Origin: Marinobacter lipolyticus SM19
Lineage (GTDB): Bacteria; Pseudomonadota; Gammaproteobacteria; Pseudomonadales; Oleiphilaceae
Direction: 5' to 3'
DNA length: 64,000 nt
Assembly (NCBI RefSeq): GCF_000397065.2
Contig: NZ_KE007306.1
Span: 1,134,883 to 1,198,882 of the forward strand
Part shown: positions 36,211 through 46,027 of the stretch, piece by piece
Layout of the letters: every line of letters begins with the position of its first letter
Numbering within the stretch: position 1 is the first letter of the stretch
Notes under the pieces: model-generated
Seen by the model: only the letters and a program-made list of their open reading frames with translations
Told to the model about the DNA's origin: nothing
Database searches by the model: none
Program-made: the position numbers and the translations under genes

Positions 36211-38978
36211 GTCTTGTCCTCCGTCTCGTGGCCGGGGCCTGGCACGGCCACATCCGACTGCCCCAGAGGCAAAGTAAAGGAAAAGGTCGCGCCCTTACCA
36301 GTCCCACTGCGACCAGACTCACTGTGCACCCAAAGCCGGCCACCAAAATGCTCGACAATCTGCCGGCTGATCGGTAGCCCCAGGCCGGTACCCTGGGGTT
36401 TTTCGGTCAGATTGTCCCCGGCCTGGCGGAACTTCTCGAAGATGGTGTCCTGATCCGCCGCGTCGATACCACGACCATTATCGCGCACATCCACCTGCAA
36501 CGCTTCCGGCAGCACCTGCACGGCAATGCCGATACGACCCGACTCGCGGTCGCAGAACTTGATGGCATTGGTGATCAGGTTAAGCAGCACCTGCAACAGT
36601 CGGTCACGATCCGCGATGACCGGAGGCACACGCGGTGGCAGGTCGAGCTGTATGTCCACGCCCCGCTCCTGCATCAGTTGGCTGGTGGTGGCCAGGGCAT
36701 CGTCGATTACTTCCGCCAGGTCGATTTCAGAGGCGTGCCATTCCACCCGTCCTGCCTCGAGTTTGGCCAGGTCCAGTACCTGGTTGATCATGCGGGTCAG
36801 GCGCTCGCTCTCCTTGACAATAATGGCAATGAACTGCGCCCGTTGTGCCTGCTCCAGGTCCGGATTATCGTTCAGGATCTCGGAGAAGGCGCGGATGGAG
36901 GTCAACGGCGTGCGCAGCTCATGGGTTACGGTGGAGATAAAGTCGTCCTTCAGTCGGTCAAGCTCCCGCAGCCGTTCGTTGGCCGCCCGCAACTCGCGAG
37001 TGGCGGTCTCCAGCTCCTGCGATTGCTGCTCCAGGCGGCGACTGTATGCGATAACCTGAGAAGTCTCATCAAGAATGCCCAGTACTTCCTCCATGCCCAG
37101 TGGCTCTTCCTGCACCACCGACGCCAGCATTACCCGTGCCGAGGCCGCCCCGATAGCACCGGCCAACTGCTGCTCGGCGAAGTGCACTAGGTCTGCACTG
37201 GAGCGCTGGCCTCGCCGGCTGGCGTAGTTTGCGAAAGCTGCAGCAGCACGGTCCGGCCCCAAGAAACGCCCCACCAGAGCGATAACTTCGGTCATCGAAG
37301 CGCTGCCGCGCCAAAGGCTGGCGCCCCGCCCTGCCGACTTGAAGACATCAACGAAGAGCAGCGCCTGGGCATGCTCACGGCTACTCTGACGTCCAAACAG
37401 CGACACCCCGACATAGGCACCCAGGTTAACTAACAGACTCCAGAACAGCGAATGGCCAAGTTCGTCCACGCCATCCAGACCAAACAGGGCCGTAGGCTTT
37501 AGCCAGGTAATCGCGAACGGCCCCTGCTCGATAAAGCTCAATGGCAGCCAGCCGGACTTGGCAAACGCCGGCAGCAACAGGGTATAGGCCCACAGCAGGA
37601 AACCCAGGGACAGGCCCCACAGGGCTCCGGCCCGGCTACCCTGTTTCCAGTACATGCCGCCCAACATCGCCGGTGCGAACTGGGCCACGGCGGCGAAGGA
37701 CACCAGGCCGATAGAGACCAGGGCATAAGCCTCGCCAGCGGCCCGGTAATACATGTAGCCAAGCAGCATCAGCAGCAGGATGGCGCCACGGCGGATGCCC
37801 AGCAGCAGCCGTGACAAATCCCGGCGCTGGGCCAGCCCGAGGGCCTTCCAGCGCAGCAGCAGCGGCATCGCCAGATCGTTGCAGATCATGGTGGACAGCG
37901 CGATGGTTTCCACAATGACCATCCCGGTGGCGGCAGACAGCCCACCGACGAAAACCAGCAACGCCAGGGCCTCCTGCCGATGGACCATGGGCAGGGTCAG
38001 CACGAAGGTATCGGCGTCCACCGTACCGGCGGAGAAGTGCATCAACCCAGCGAACGTGATGGGCAGCACAAAGATATTGATCGCCAGCAAGTACAGGGGA
38101 AACAGCCAGATCGCCTTGGCCAGGTGGTTCTCATTGACGTTCTCCACCACGCTGATCTGGAACTGACGAGGCAGGAACAGGATCGACAGCATCGACAGGA
38201 AAATCAGCGCCGCCCAGGAGCTGTATGTACCTGCCGGGCCGCCGAGAGTCAGCAACTGACCGATATCAGGCAACTGCGCGGCCCGGTCGAAGATATCGGC
38301 GAAACCGTCGTAAAGTACGAAGGTGACGAAAATGCCTACTGCCAGGAAGGCCAGCAGTTTGACCAGGGACTCGAAGGCAATCGCGGCCACCATGCCCTCA
38401 TGGCGTTCGGTCGCGTCCAGGTGGCGGGTACCGAACACGATGGTGAACAATGCCAGCAGCAGGGCCACATAAAGCGCGGTGTCCTGCAGCGGCCCCATGG
38501 CCTCACTCTGGCTGGGCATCTGGATGGCAGGATACTGCCAGAAAATCAGGAAGCTGCTGGACACCGCCTTCAACTGCAGGGCGATGTAAGGAATCACCCC
38601 CACCACCGCGATCAGGGTAACCAGCCCGCCCAGCAACGCACTCTTGCCATAGCGCGCGGCGATGAAGTCGGCGATCGAGGTGATGCGATTGGCCTTGCTG
38701 ATGCGGATCATCTTGCGCAGCACCAGCCAGAACAGAGCCGCCATCAGGGTTGGCCCGAGGTAAATGGGCAGGAAACCGACACCGCTGACCGCCGCCCGGC
38801 CGACACTGCCGTAAAAAGTCCAGGAAGTGGCGTACACCGCCATGGAAAGGGCGTAAATATAGGGGTTGGCAATGATCGACCGACCAGCATCGGCCCGCTT
38901 GTCGCCCCAATAGGCAATAGCGAAGAGGACGCCCAGATAGGCGCAGGAGGTCAGCAGTATCAAGCCACCCAGCGGCAT
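36207..38978 (-). CDS. SLC5 sodium/solute symporter-histidine kinase hybrid (CbrA/CrbS-like)
   Basis: 923 residues. About 13 membrane helices of the sodium/solute symporter fold fill residues 1-530, followed by a STAC-like helical region (about 555-625), a coiled coil, a HisKA domain with the phospho-histidine in [13 protein letters not shown] (about 686) and a HATPase domain with the N-box [20 protein letters not shown] and GTGLGLPIS. This architecture is known from CbrA, CrbS and MxtR, which respond to carbon sources such as histidine or acetate. ATG 38978 has GAGGGAG eight bases upstream. A TTG at 38984 is the alternative. It lies 13 bases after the small membrane protein gene. Confidence 0.93.
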   Translation of the reverse strand: MPLGGLILLTSCAYLGVLFAIAYWGDKRADAGRSIIANPYIYALSMAVYATSWTFYGSVGRAAVSGVGFLPIYLGPTLMAALFWLVLRKMIRISKANRITSIADFIAARYGKSALLGGLVTLIAVVGVIPYIALQLKAVSSSFLIFWQYPAIQMPSQSEAMGPLQDTALYVALLLALFTIVFGTRHLDATERHEGMVAAIAFESLVKLLAFLAVGIFVTFVLYDGFADIFDRAAQLPDIGQLLTLGGPAGTYSSWAALIFLSMLSILFLPRQFQISVVENVNENHLAKAIWLFPLYLLAINIFVLPITFAGLMHFSAGTVDADTFVLTLPMVHRQEALALLVFVGGLSAATGMVIVETIALSTMICNDLAMPLLLRWKALGLAQRRDLSRLLLGIRRGAILLLMLLGYMYYRAAGEAYALVSIGLVSFAAVAQFAPAMLGGMYWKQGSRAGALWGLSLGFLLWAYTLLLPAFAKSGWLPLSFIEQGPFAITWLKPTALFGLDGVDELGHSLFWSLLVNLGAYVGVSLFGRQSSREHAQALLFVDVFKSAGRGASLWRGSASMTEVIALVGRFLGPDRAAAAFANYASRRGQRSSADLVHFAEQQLAGAIGAASARVMLASVVQEEPLGMEEVLGILDETSQVIAYSRRLEQQSQELETATRELRAANERLRELDRLKDDFISTVTHELRTPLTSIRAFSEILNDNPDLEQAQRAQFIAIIVKESERLTRMINQVLDLAKLEAGRVEWHASEIDLAEVIDDALATTSQLMQERGVDIQLDLPPRVPPVIADRDRLLQVLLNLITNAIKFCDRESGRIGIAVQVLPEALQVDVRDNGRGIDAADQDTIFEKFRQAGDNLTEKPQGTGLGLPISRQIVEHFGGRLWVHSESGRSGTGKGATFSFTLPLGQSDVAVPGPGHETEDKT

Positions 38979-38991
38979 GGGCAACGCTCCC

Positions 38992-39192
38992 TCATCGCCT
39001 GGAGCCTTCGACTACCCAGATCATCAATACGATCAGCAGCGCCCAGGCGGCAAACAGATAGGCAAACAGCAGCGGAATGCCGAACACCTCTCCGCGGCTA
39101 TCGAACAATGCCAACAGGGGGTAGCTGAACAACAGGCAGCCCAGCAAAAACAACGCCACAAGCCGCTGGGCCCACAATGTACGATTGGCCAT
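38992..39192 (-). CDS. Small two-helix membrane protein linked to the symporter-kinase
   Basis: 66 residues with two membrane helices (about 8-30 and 38-60) joined by FDSRGEVFGIP, ending in VVEGSRR. It resembles small proteins encoded just before sodium/solute symporters, some of which are symporter small subunits, but I cannot name the family. It opens the operon with the kinase, receiver and exonuclease fusion. Its ribosome site (GGGAGG) and ATG are inside a strong hairpin (39188-39228), so translation may be controlled. Confidence 0.75.
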   Translation of the reverse strand: MANRTLWAQRLVALFLLGCLLFSYPLLALFDSRGEVFGIPLLFAYLFAAWALLIVLMIWVVEGSRR

Positions 39193-39228
39193 GGACTACA
39201 CCTCCCTAGGGGAAGTGTAGTCCATGGC
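39188..39228 (-). promoter_or_regulatory. Hairpin occluding the ribosome site and start codon of the signalling operon
   Basis: Arms 39188-39201 and 39215-39228 are perfectly complementary (14 bp), and after one mismatch four more pairs (39203-39206 with 39210-39213) extend the stem. On the minus strand the GGGAGG ribosome site lies in the inner stem and the ATG (39192-39190) in the outer stem. An mRNA folded this way would be poorly translated. Confidence 0.7.
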
Positions 39229-39272
39229 TCACCAATCCATTGTTTTTCCGTCCCCGGAGCCGGGATGCCAGC

Positions 39273-39581
39273 TTAAATTGTTAGCTTGGCAATGAACATG
39301 AAATCGCTTTGCATTGGAGCTTCATTCGTTCGCCAGGTAGAAACCCTGAAGGAATTCTCATCCACACTCTCAACAACCGCGATACAGTGCGGACTCATCG
39401 GCGTCACGACAACGTGCATGTCCCGATCAGGATCACACAGCCCCAGATTGTGGGTGATTACATAGATTTCCGTTTGCTGCTGCTTGAAAACAGTCCATCC
39501 AGGAAGGTCTACTATAGGCGCCGGTGAATCAAATCCGTCACCACCATTGATTTTCGCAGAAAATAATGACAATACGCTCAT
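39273..39581 (-). CDS. Uncharacterised 102-residue protein
   Basis: I do not recognise a family. The protein is soluble, beta-rich in appearance, with aromatic and valine-rich stretches (VVVTPMSPHCIAVVESVDEN, 20 residues) and no signal peptide or helix. AAGGGA lies seven bases before ATG 39581, supporting it as real. The surrounding 500 bp looks poorer in GC than its neighbours, which hints at later arrival. It is 80 bp upstream of the signalling operon on the same strand and could share its transcript. Confidence 0.55.
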   Translation of the reverse strand: MSVLSLFSAKINGGDGFDSPAPIVDLPGWTVFKQQQTEIYVITHNLGLCDPDRDMHVVVTPMSPHCIAVVESVDENSFRVSTWRTNEAPMQSDFMFIAKLTI

Positions 39582-39767
39582 TCTAAAATCCCTTTAGTGT
39601 CCATTTGCCCTAAAAACCCAATACGTTAAAGACAATCATTTCAGGTTCAATTTAGCCCCTCCTTCTCGCCCAATGTACAATCCCTTGCCAGCCCACCTCG
39701 TGAACCGGTCAAGGCCAATATAACCATACTAGATCAATTCTCTGAATTGACACGGCTCAATACACCC

Positions 39768-40094
39768 TTAAAGCGCCCCGGAAATAAAACTCCGCAGTTG
39801 GCCGAGCCCCGCAGTGCCTGTGTGCTGTGCCGCAGCCTTGCCGTCACGATAGATCACCAGGGCGGGAATGCCCCGGATACCCGTGGCTGCCGCCAGGTCC
39901 GGATTTTCGTCCACATTCACTTTGGCCACGCTCAGTTCACCGGTGAACTCGTCGGCCAGCTCCTCCAGCAGCGGGGCGATGGCGCGGCAGGGTCCACACC
40001 ACTCGGCCCAGAAATCCACCAGAACCGGCTTGGCCGAGCCCTTAATAGTGTCGTTAAAATTGCTGTCGTTCAGGTGTTGAATGGTGTTGGTCAT
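39768..40094 (-). CDS. trxA: Thioredoxin
   Basis: 108 residues with the WCGPC redox site in FWAEWCGPCRAIAP, the buried aspartate in LVDFWAEW and the cis-proline in GIPALVIYRDG. It is reduced by thioredoxin reductase and supports cytoplasmic disulfide reduction. ATG 40094 begins MTNTIQHLNDSNF. An open frame continues 49 codons upstream without family support. Divergent from a LysR-type gene. It may be a secondary thioredoxin, since it is not in the usual rho-linked position. Confidence 0.92.
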   Translation of the reverse strand: MTNTIQHLNDSNFNDTIKGSAKPVLVDFWAEWCGPCRAIAPLLEELADEFTGELSVAKVNVDENPDLAAATGIRGIPALVIYRDGKAAAQHTGTAGLGQLRSFISGAL

Positions 40095-40284
40095 AACACT
40101 CTTGCCCTCATTTCGGTTGATTGGACAAGCACAGGATGCCCATTCACCAGGGCGGACGACCAATGATTTCTTCGCATACAACACATCACCTGAAATGATG
40201 CATTGCAGAAGTTTCCCTTGCCGGCCAGAAATACCTGGCATAGGGTGGAGGCTTGACCTTGCGCATTCAGGGAGATTTCGGCGG

Positions 40285-41199
40285 GTGAAGAATCAGGAGT
40301 TGACGCTACTCTACGTATTCGATGCCATTATGACCGAGGGATCGATCACCCGTGCCGCCGAGCGACTGGCAATGACCCAGCCGGCGGTCTCGAATGCGGT
40401 CTCCCGCATGCGGGAGACCTGGCACGATCCACTGTTCGTCAAGCAGGGCAGGAACATCAGGCCGACCTCCTACGCCCGCAGTCTCTGGGACCAGATTCGC
40501 GGCCCCATGTACGACCTGAGCAACGCGGTGAATGTAACCCGCTTCGATCCGGCTCATGCCCGACGACAGTTCCGGGTTGCGGTCACTGACGCCATGCTGG
40601 AACTGATCTGGCAACCACTGGTAGCCGAACTCGAGCAACAAGCACCCGGTGTGGACCTGCACGCGGTGCCGTTTACCGAGGAGAGCGCCCTCACCCAACT
40701 CCGTGAAGCGCACGTGGACCTTGCCCTCGGCATGCTGACGGAGCACGATCGGAGCCTGCGCAGTAACTGGCTGTTCGACAGTGGCCATACCGTCGTCATG
40801 CGGCAAGACCATCCTCTGGCGGGCCGACCGCTGACGGTGGACGACTACATCGGCGCTCGTCACCTGATGGTGTCGCTGTCCGGGGAGGTAAATGGCTTCG
40901 TCGACCAGGCCCTGGGACGTCGGGGCCTCAAACGCCGGGTGGCCGTCGCCGTCAACCACTTTCCTGCGGTGCCCCGGCTACTGCGCCAGTCAGATATGAT
41001 TGCCACACTGCCCCGGATAGCCACCAACGACACCGGCTTCAACCGGGGCATGTGGTCTACCGAAGTGCCAATTGCGATTGACCCTCTCAGCCTGTACCTG
41101 GTCTGGCACACCCGGCACGATCGGGACCCCGGTAGCCTCTGGATGCGGAAGCGGGTTGAACGGATCGCCAAGGCTTGCTGGGCGGAATGCTCTGGTTAG
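40285..41199 (+). CDS. LysR-family transcriptional regulator
   Basis: 304 residues from GTG 40285, with GGGAGA upstream. The winged helix-turn-helix is at 1-62 (VFDAIMTEGSITRAAERLAMTQPAVSNAVSRM, quoted in part: SITRAAERLAMTQPAVS), followed by PLFVKQGR and the two-lobed effector domain. The regulated gene is unknown. The divergent trxA is the obvious candidate, but I saw no clear LysR palindrome in the 190 bp between them. It converges with prkB, 14 bp apart. Confidence 0.9.
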   Translation: MKNQELTLLYVFDAIMTEGSITRAAERLAMTQPAVSNAVSRMRETWHDPLFVKQGRNIRPTSYARSLWDQIRGPMYDLSNAVNVTRFDPAHARRQFRVAVTDAMLELIWQPLVAELEQQAPGVDLHAVPFTEESALTQLREAHVDLALGMLTEHDRSLRSNWLFDSGHTVVMRQDHPLAGRPLTVDDYIGARHLMVSLSGEVNGFVDQALGRRGLKRRVAVAVNHFPAVPRLLRQSDMIATLPRIATNDTGFNRGMWSTEVPIAIDPLSLYLVWHTRHDRDPGSLWMRKRVERIAKACWAECSG

Positions 41200-41213
41200 C
41201 CCCCTTCCCCTCG

Positions 41214-42080
41214 TCACGCAAAGGGCTTTTGCGCCATCAACCTCATCACCATGGGTCTCAGGATGAGATCCATGGCTAGCCCCAGCTTTGTTCCCGGAAT
41301 GACCAGGGTGTCATGCCGGGACACACTGCTATTGCCGATCATTTGTAACAGGTAGGGGAAATCCACTTCCGAAGCATCCCGGAACCGGATCACCACCATG
41401 CTCTCATCCTCCGTGGGCACGTCCCGCACGACAAACGGATTGGACGTATCAACCAGGGGTACCCGCTGGAAATTAATGTGGGTCTGGGCAAACTGCGGCA
41501 CGATGTCGTGGACGTAATCGTCCATACGGTTAATGATGGTTTCCACCACCGCTTCCTGGGAATAGCCCCGCTTGTTGGTATCGCGGTGAATCTTCTGTAT
41601 CCATTCCAGATTCACGATCGGCACCACACCAATCAGCAGGTCAACGTATTGGGCAATGTTGTAGGTATCACCGACGACGCCACCATGCAATCCTTCATAA
41701 AACAGCAAGTCGGTATCCGCCGGTAGCGGCCCCCAGGGGGTAAAGGTTCCTGGTTTGTATCCTGCTGCCACCAGCGCACGATCTTCATCATGGACATACT
41801 GTCGAAACTGGCCATTGCCGGTATGGCCATAGTCGTATAACAGGGCTTCAAGCTTGTCGATGTGGTTGGCGGCCAGGGCGAAATGGTTACGCTCCCCGAA
41901 CTGCCCCTTGGCCGCCAGGCGGGCCATTTGTTCCCGGGTGTAGCGGTGGAAGCTGTCACCACTGACCATGGCAGCACGCAGCCCCTCGCTGGCGAAAATC
42001 CGGCTGAAGATCTGGCCGGTGGTTGTGGTGCCAGCTCCGGAAGAACCAGTGACCGCAATTACAGGATGACGTTTCGACAT
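41214..42080 (-). CDS. prkB: Phosphoribulokinase-like protein PrkB
   Basis: 288 residues. The P-loop reads GSSGAGTTTT as in E. coli PrkB, with SGDSFHRYTR and ERNHFALAANH after it, and the substrate-site FYEGLHGG. Members phosphorylate ribulose 5-phosphate or a related substrate, but no RuBisCO or other Calvin genes are in view, and PrkB in heterotrophs has no settled role. The ribosome site is weak. It lies 19 bp after the giant DUF1631 gene in the same direction. Confidence 0.88.
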   Translation of the reverse strand: MSKRHPVIAVTGSSGAGTTTTGQIFSRIFASEGLRAAMVSGDSFHRYTREQMARLAAKGQFGERNHFALAANHIDKLEALLYDYGHTGNGQFRQYVHDEDRALVAAGYKPGTFTPWGPLPADTDLLFYEGLHGGVVGDTYNIAQYVDLLIGVVPIVNLEWIQKIHRDTNKRGYSQEAVVETIINRMDDYVHDIVPQFAQTHINFQRVPLVDTSNPFVVRDVPTEDESMVVIRFRDASEVDFPYLLQMIGNSSVSRHDTLVIPGTKLGLAMDLILRPMVMRLMAQKPFA

Positions 42081-42099
42081 GGCAAACCGTGGTCAGGCG

Positions 42100-45000
42100 T
42101 TAGTGTAGGCTGTCCAGCAGCCGAGGCTTTTCGATCACAAAACCCTGAGCATAATCCACACCCAGATGCCTCAGCATATCGAGAACTTCACGGGATTCAA
42201 CCTGAGAGGCGATCACTTCCCGTTTCATATAGTGCGCCATATCCACCATCGACTGCACCATCGCCCGGTCGGTTTCATTGATATCCACCTGATTGGTGAA
42301 CACGCTGTCCAGCTTGATCAGATCGACAGGAAGACTGCGCATTAACTGGAACGACACCGGACCGCTACCGAAATTGCCCAGGCAGAAACGACAGCCCAAC
42401 TCCTTCATCTCCGACATGAACTCCGCCAGGAGATTGACGTCATTGATGGCTGTCGCTTCCGTAATTTCAAACCAGAGCCTCTCAATGGGCGCTTCCTTCT
42501 GACTCAGCTTGTCATAGATAAATTCCAGCAATGACTGATCATTGAGAGAGTAACCGGACAGATTAATACACACCCCACCAAGGTGATCCGGGTCCGGGGC
42601 CTTGTCATGCAACCAGTCCAGCATGCGCCCGACCACCCAACGGTCGACCACCTGCATGCGATCATAACGTTCGGCCATACGCACAAAATCGCTGCCGGTG
42701 ATCAGCTCACCACGATCATCGTACATGCTGATCAGCACTTCGTACTGCGACAACATGCGGGTATTGGCATGCAACGGAATGATCTTCTGACACCGCAACA
42801 GCATGCGTTCTTCATCCAGGTTGCCCAGACTGGCCACTTTTGCGGCAATCTGTTCCTGCCGGGATTGATCCGTGGCATCCGGAGAATACTCAATGACCCT
42901 GCCATTCCCCTGCGCTTTAGAAGCCTTCAAGGCGTGTTCGGACGCCCGCAGCCAACGCTCAGCAGCCGTCAGTGCCGGCAACTCCGGCACCAGTCCGACA
43001 CTGGCCGATAATTTGTAGCAGCGATCGTCAAAGGCAAATTCCGTGGCTTCAATATCAGCCACAATGGCCTGAGCGGTTGCCAATGCGCTTTCTGCCGGCA
43101 GCAGCCAGGCAAATTCATTCCCGGACAAGCGCGCCAGTGGCATGCCATCACCCACCCGGTCACGGAGCAGGTCCGCTACTTTGCGGAGCGCATCATCACC
43201 GGCCTGATAACCGGCCGTATCATTCAGCAACCGGAACTGTCGCAGATCCAATCGGACCAGGGCCCGTTCGTCTTCATGGCGGGCCAGTTGCTGGTCCAGC
43301 ATCCGCTCAAACTCCCGACGCCCCAATAGCCCGGTCAATTCGTCATGGGTGGAGGCCCAGGATAACTGGTCATAGACCTTGCGGACCATTCGATCCAGGC
43401 TTTCATCCACCAATGGTCGCTCATACTGAGCGTCGGGGACGACAACCCCCTTGCGCATCTGTCGTGCCAGGGCATCCAGGTCCAGCTCCACCACTCTCAT
43501 ACCCTGGTGATTCACAAATACGAAACGACTGAAACCCCGGGCAATCCACACCAGGCGGATGTACTGGGGATCTTCGGGATCCTCCTGATCCCTCAGCCAG
43601 TCGCCGGTACGCAATTGCTGGGCACGCTGGACCCAGCGCTGAAGACTGCGCCGTTCCCGCTCGGACAGCACCTTACGCTTGTCGTCTTCGGTCTGGACGG
43701 GAGGCATTTCAACCATTTCCGGCGGTTTATCGGTTCTGCGCACCAGGAACTGTTTCAACTCTTCCCGAATCTGGGATGAGGGCATATGGTTACTTGAGAT
43801 AGAAGACAAACCGTCCTGAATCACCCGCAACAATTCGGGCAGATTGATACCCGCACGGGGATCATCCGCGAACGCCAGCAGCAAGTCGATCACGGACAGA
43901 TAGTCCTGCCACAACTGACTGTCCGGTCCCTGACGAATCCAGGTCAGTGAAAGCAGGTCACGCCATCCGCCCTCCAACAAACTCAACAGCGCCTTGGGCA
44001 CTTTACGCCCGGCCAGCTTCCGGTTGAGCACCTCCGTAACGGCCGCCTTGGAGTCAGACACTTTCTGCGCACCTTCCGCAGCTGCAGTGACCCGCTCTAC
44101 ATTGCGACGATAAACCAGATTCTGACGGTCAATCAGGGTATCCAGTTCCTGGACCGTGGCTTCAAAGACACCGGTATCCTGTTCAAAATCAGTAACAATG
44201 CGATGGATCAGTTCGTCAACCCGACGCTGCACTACGGGGTTTATACGTCCACCCTTGACACCGAGCTGGGCCAACCGGTTCATAACGCCGCGAACAGGGC
44301 TCTCCTGGTCGTCGAAAAACGCCGGATCCCGCATCACCACCTTCAACACCGGCACTTCCAGTTGACGCACACGGCTTTGGGCATAATCGCTGAGCTTTGG
44401 GCTTTCCACCACACTGCGGAAAAAGCGATCGACCACATCCAGGGTCTCCTGCTGCTCGTCGTTGAGGGCAACATCGCCGCTGTCCCTGATGTGTTCGACG
44501 ACGCGTTCCCTGAGTGAACCCGGCTCGTCTGATGACGCTGGCGACTCTACCTGCAAATGCTGCAGCTCCCGGTGTAATTCTCCGACCGACAGTGGTCGGG
44601 CATTGGGAGCGAAGGCCAGGGGTTCGGTGTCTCCCCGGGCCTGTCGACTCGCCGCCAGCGTTCCGATCAGGTTACGAACCGTGGCGAAAGCTGTCTGCGC
44701 AGCATTGGCGTAACTGCGAAACTCGGCGGGCGCGGTTTTACCGGAAGTGGCGCCCCCGGACCGTTGCCCGGAGTCAAGCGCCGCCGAAGTGACTGAAGCC
44801 GTATGCTGACGGGACTCATTCTTGGCCTTCGCTTGACTGGTGGCCACTTCCCGGACTCGATCATCACTCTCCGTGGACCGTTCGGACAGATATTTACTCA
44901 AGTCCAGATCCGGCATGACCCCATGACGGATCAGGATGTTATTCAACTCTTGATAGAGCGGATTCAGCTGCTGCAGCACCGACTGTTCGAAAACCTTCAA

Positions 45001-45867
45001 ACAGACTTTCTCCACTTCACGACTGGCTTTCAGGTGACTCAGTCCGGCATGAAATGATTCGCAGACCAGCGACGGTCCCAGCGGATTGTGGTGACCAGTG
45101 GAATTGGCAATGCCTAACTTGTCCAGTCGCAACTTGAGCTGCAGCAGCTCCCCCCTGTATTGGGTGTCGGCCTTGGTGACCATCACCCGGATCGTCAGCC
45201 AGTCTTCGAACTCCCCCTTATCCACCACCGATAGTTCAGAGCCGGGAAATCCTTTGGGGGCGGGTTTGAGGGGTGACTCCAGACTTTGTGCCATCTGGTG
45301 CCAAATCACCCGCTGCCGGGCCTGGAGCTGGCCGGAAGCATCCATGTACTCATTGGCCATCTGATCGCTGCAGGCTTTCTGAGCCGCCTGCTTCAGCGCC
45401 ACGATCATCTGCGCGAGACAGCTATCCATCAGCGGTTCAATAAACTGGACAACCGCACGGGCGGACTGGTGGAGGATAAACTGCACCCGATCACTGGGTG
45501 CGCGAAGGGCGGCGCGCTCCTGATGGCGGCTGCCACCACACTGCTTCAGCATCGCACTGACAGCATCAGGATTGGCACGGATAAAATGCACCCCCATCGC
45601 GCCTTCAATGCGTCGAACGATACTGACATGCAACTCGTGACGGCGGTTCCCGTCGGCGGAGCGGAAACGAACGGTGATTTCGTCGGGGGCACCCCGGGCT
45701 ATCGCGCGCTCCAGCTTGCGCGACGTTTCTCCAGAGTAACGAATAAACAACCCTTCAGCACAAAAATCCGCAATCTGACAGGGCCACGCCTCCCCTGCCC
45801 CAAGGTCCAGCTGGGCCGCAAGTTTGATCGGCTGTCGGGGGCTTGTGCGACGTTCTCTGGGATCCAT
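42100..45867 (-). CDS. Giant PilZ-DUF1631-GGDEF-EAL protein with degenerate catalytic sites
   Basis: 1255 residues, soluble. An N-terminal PilZ domain (1-100) keeps R7xxxR11 and has D34-F-C36-A-E-G39, with cysteine for the usual serine. A long helical DUF1631 region (about 120-800) follows, then GGDEF and EAL domains. GGDEF is SGNEF (915-919). The EAL glutamate remains in YEVLI (1043), but the two metal-binding aspartates are Gly1164-Asn1165 (GNFGSG). It should therefore bind rather than make or break c-di-GMP. AGGT precedes ATG 45867. Divergent from the lipoprotein peptidase gene. Confidence 0.88.
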   Translation of the reverse strand: MDPRERRTSPRQPIKLAAQLDLGAGEAWPCQIADFCAEGLFIRYSGETSRKLERAIARGAPDEITVRFRSADGNRRHELHVSIVRRIEGAMGVHFIRANPDAVSAMLKQCGGSRHQERAALRAPSDRVQFILHQSARAVVQFIEPLMDSCLAQMIVALKQAAQKACSDQMANEYMDASGQLQARQRVIWHQMAQSLESPLKPAPKGFPGSELSVVDKGEFEDWLTIRVMVTKADTQYRGELLQLKLRLDKLGIANSTGHHNPLGPSLVCESFHAGLSHLKASREVEKVCLKVFEQSVLQQLNPLYQELNNILIRHGVMPDLDLSKYLSERSTESDDRVREVATSQAKAKNESRQHTASVTSAALDSGQRSGGATSGKTAPAEFRSYANAAQTAFATVRNLIGTLAASRQARGDTEPLAFAPNARPLSVGELHRELQHLQVESPASSDEPGSLRERVVEHIRDSGDVALNDEQQETLDVVDRFFRSVVESPKLSDYAQSRVRQLEVPVLKVVMRDPAFFDDQESPVRGVMNRLAQLGVKGGRINPVVQRRVDELIHRIVTDFEQDTGVFEATVQELDTLIDRQNLVYRRNVERVTAAAEGAQKVSDSKAAVTEVLNRKLAGRKVPKALLSLLEGGWRDLLSLTWIRQGPDSQLWQDYLSVIDLLLAFADDPRAGINLPELLRVIQDGLSSISSNHMPSSQIREELKQFLVRRTDKPPEMVEMPPVQTEDDKRKVLSERERRSLQRWVQRAQQLRTGDWLRDQEDPEDPQYIRLVWIARGFSRFVFVNHQGMRVVELDLDALARQMRKGVVVPDAQYERPLVDESLDRMVRKVYDQLSWASTHDELTGLLGRREFERMLDQQLARHEDERALVRLDLRQFRLLNDTAGYQAGDDALRKVADLLRDRVGDGMPLARLSGNEFAWLLPAESALATAQAIVADIEATEFAFDDRCYKLSASVGLVPELPALTAAERWLRASEHALKASKAQGNGRVIEYSPDATDQSRQEQIAAKVASLGNLDEERMLLRCQKIIPLHANTRMLSQYEVLISMYDDRGELITGSDFVRMAERYDRMQVVDRWVVGRMLDWLHDKAPDPDHLGGVCINLSGYSLNDQSLLEFIYDKLSQKEAPIERLWFEITEATAINDVNLLAEFMSEMKELGCRFCLGNFGSGPVSFQLMRSLPVDLIKLDSVFTNQVDINETDRAMVQSMVDMAHYMKREVIASQVESREVLDMLRHLGVDYAQGFVIEKPRLLDSLH

Positions 45868-46027
45868 GAACTACCTGATATTCGGCAATGACAGAGTGAT
45901 TGACTCATCCACCCTGACCAGCGTCCCTGAAAAGGTGGCCAGAGCCACCTGCTACTATACGGGGAACATGTCTGTAATATAGTGGACAACCCCGTTGCGA
46001 GACAGCCTCACCATAACATTGTGAACC

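Noticed and set aside
34837..36453. 538-codon open frame on the plus strand opposite the exonuclease fusion and receiver genes
   Set aside because: It is antisense to proteins with intact family motifs, is low in family-like composition (rich in Gln, His, Pro, Arg) and has no recognisable domain; a typical high-GC shadow frame.
37980..39128. 382-codon open frame opposite the symporter-kinase
   Set aside because: Antisense to an obvious SLC5-kinase gene, composition dominated by Gln, Gly and Arg, no motif.
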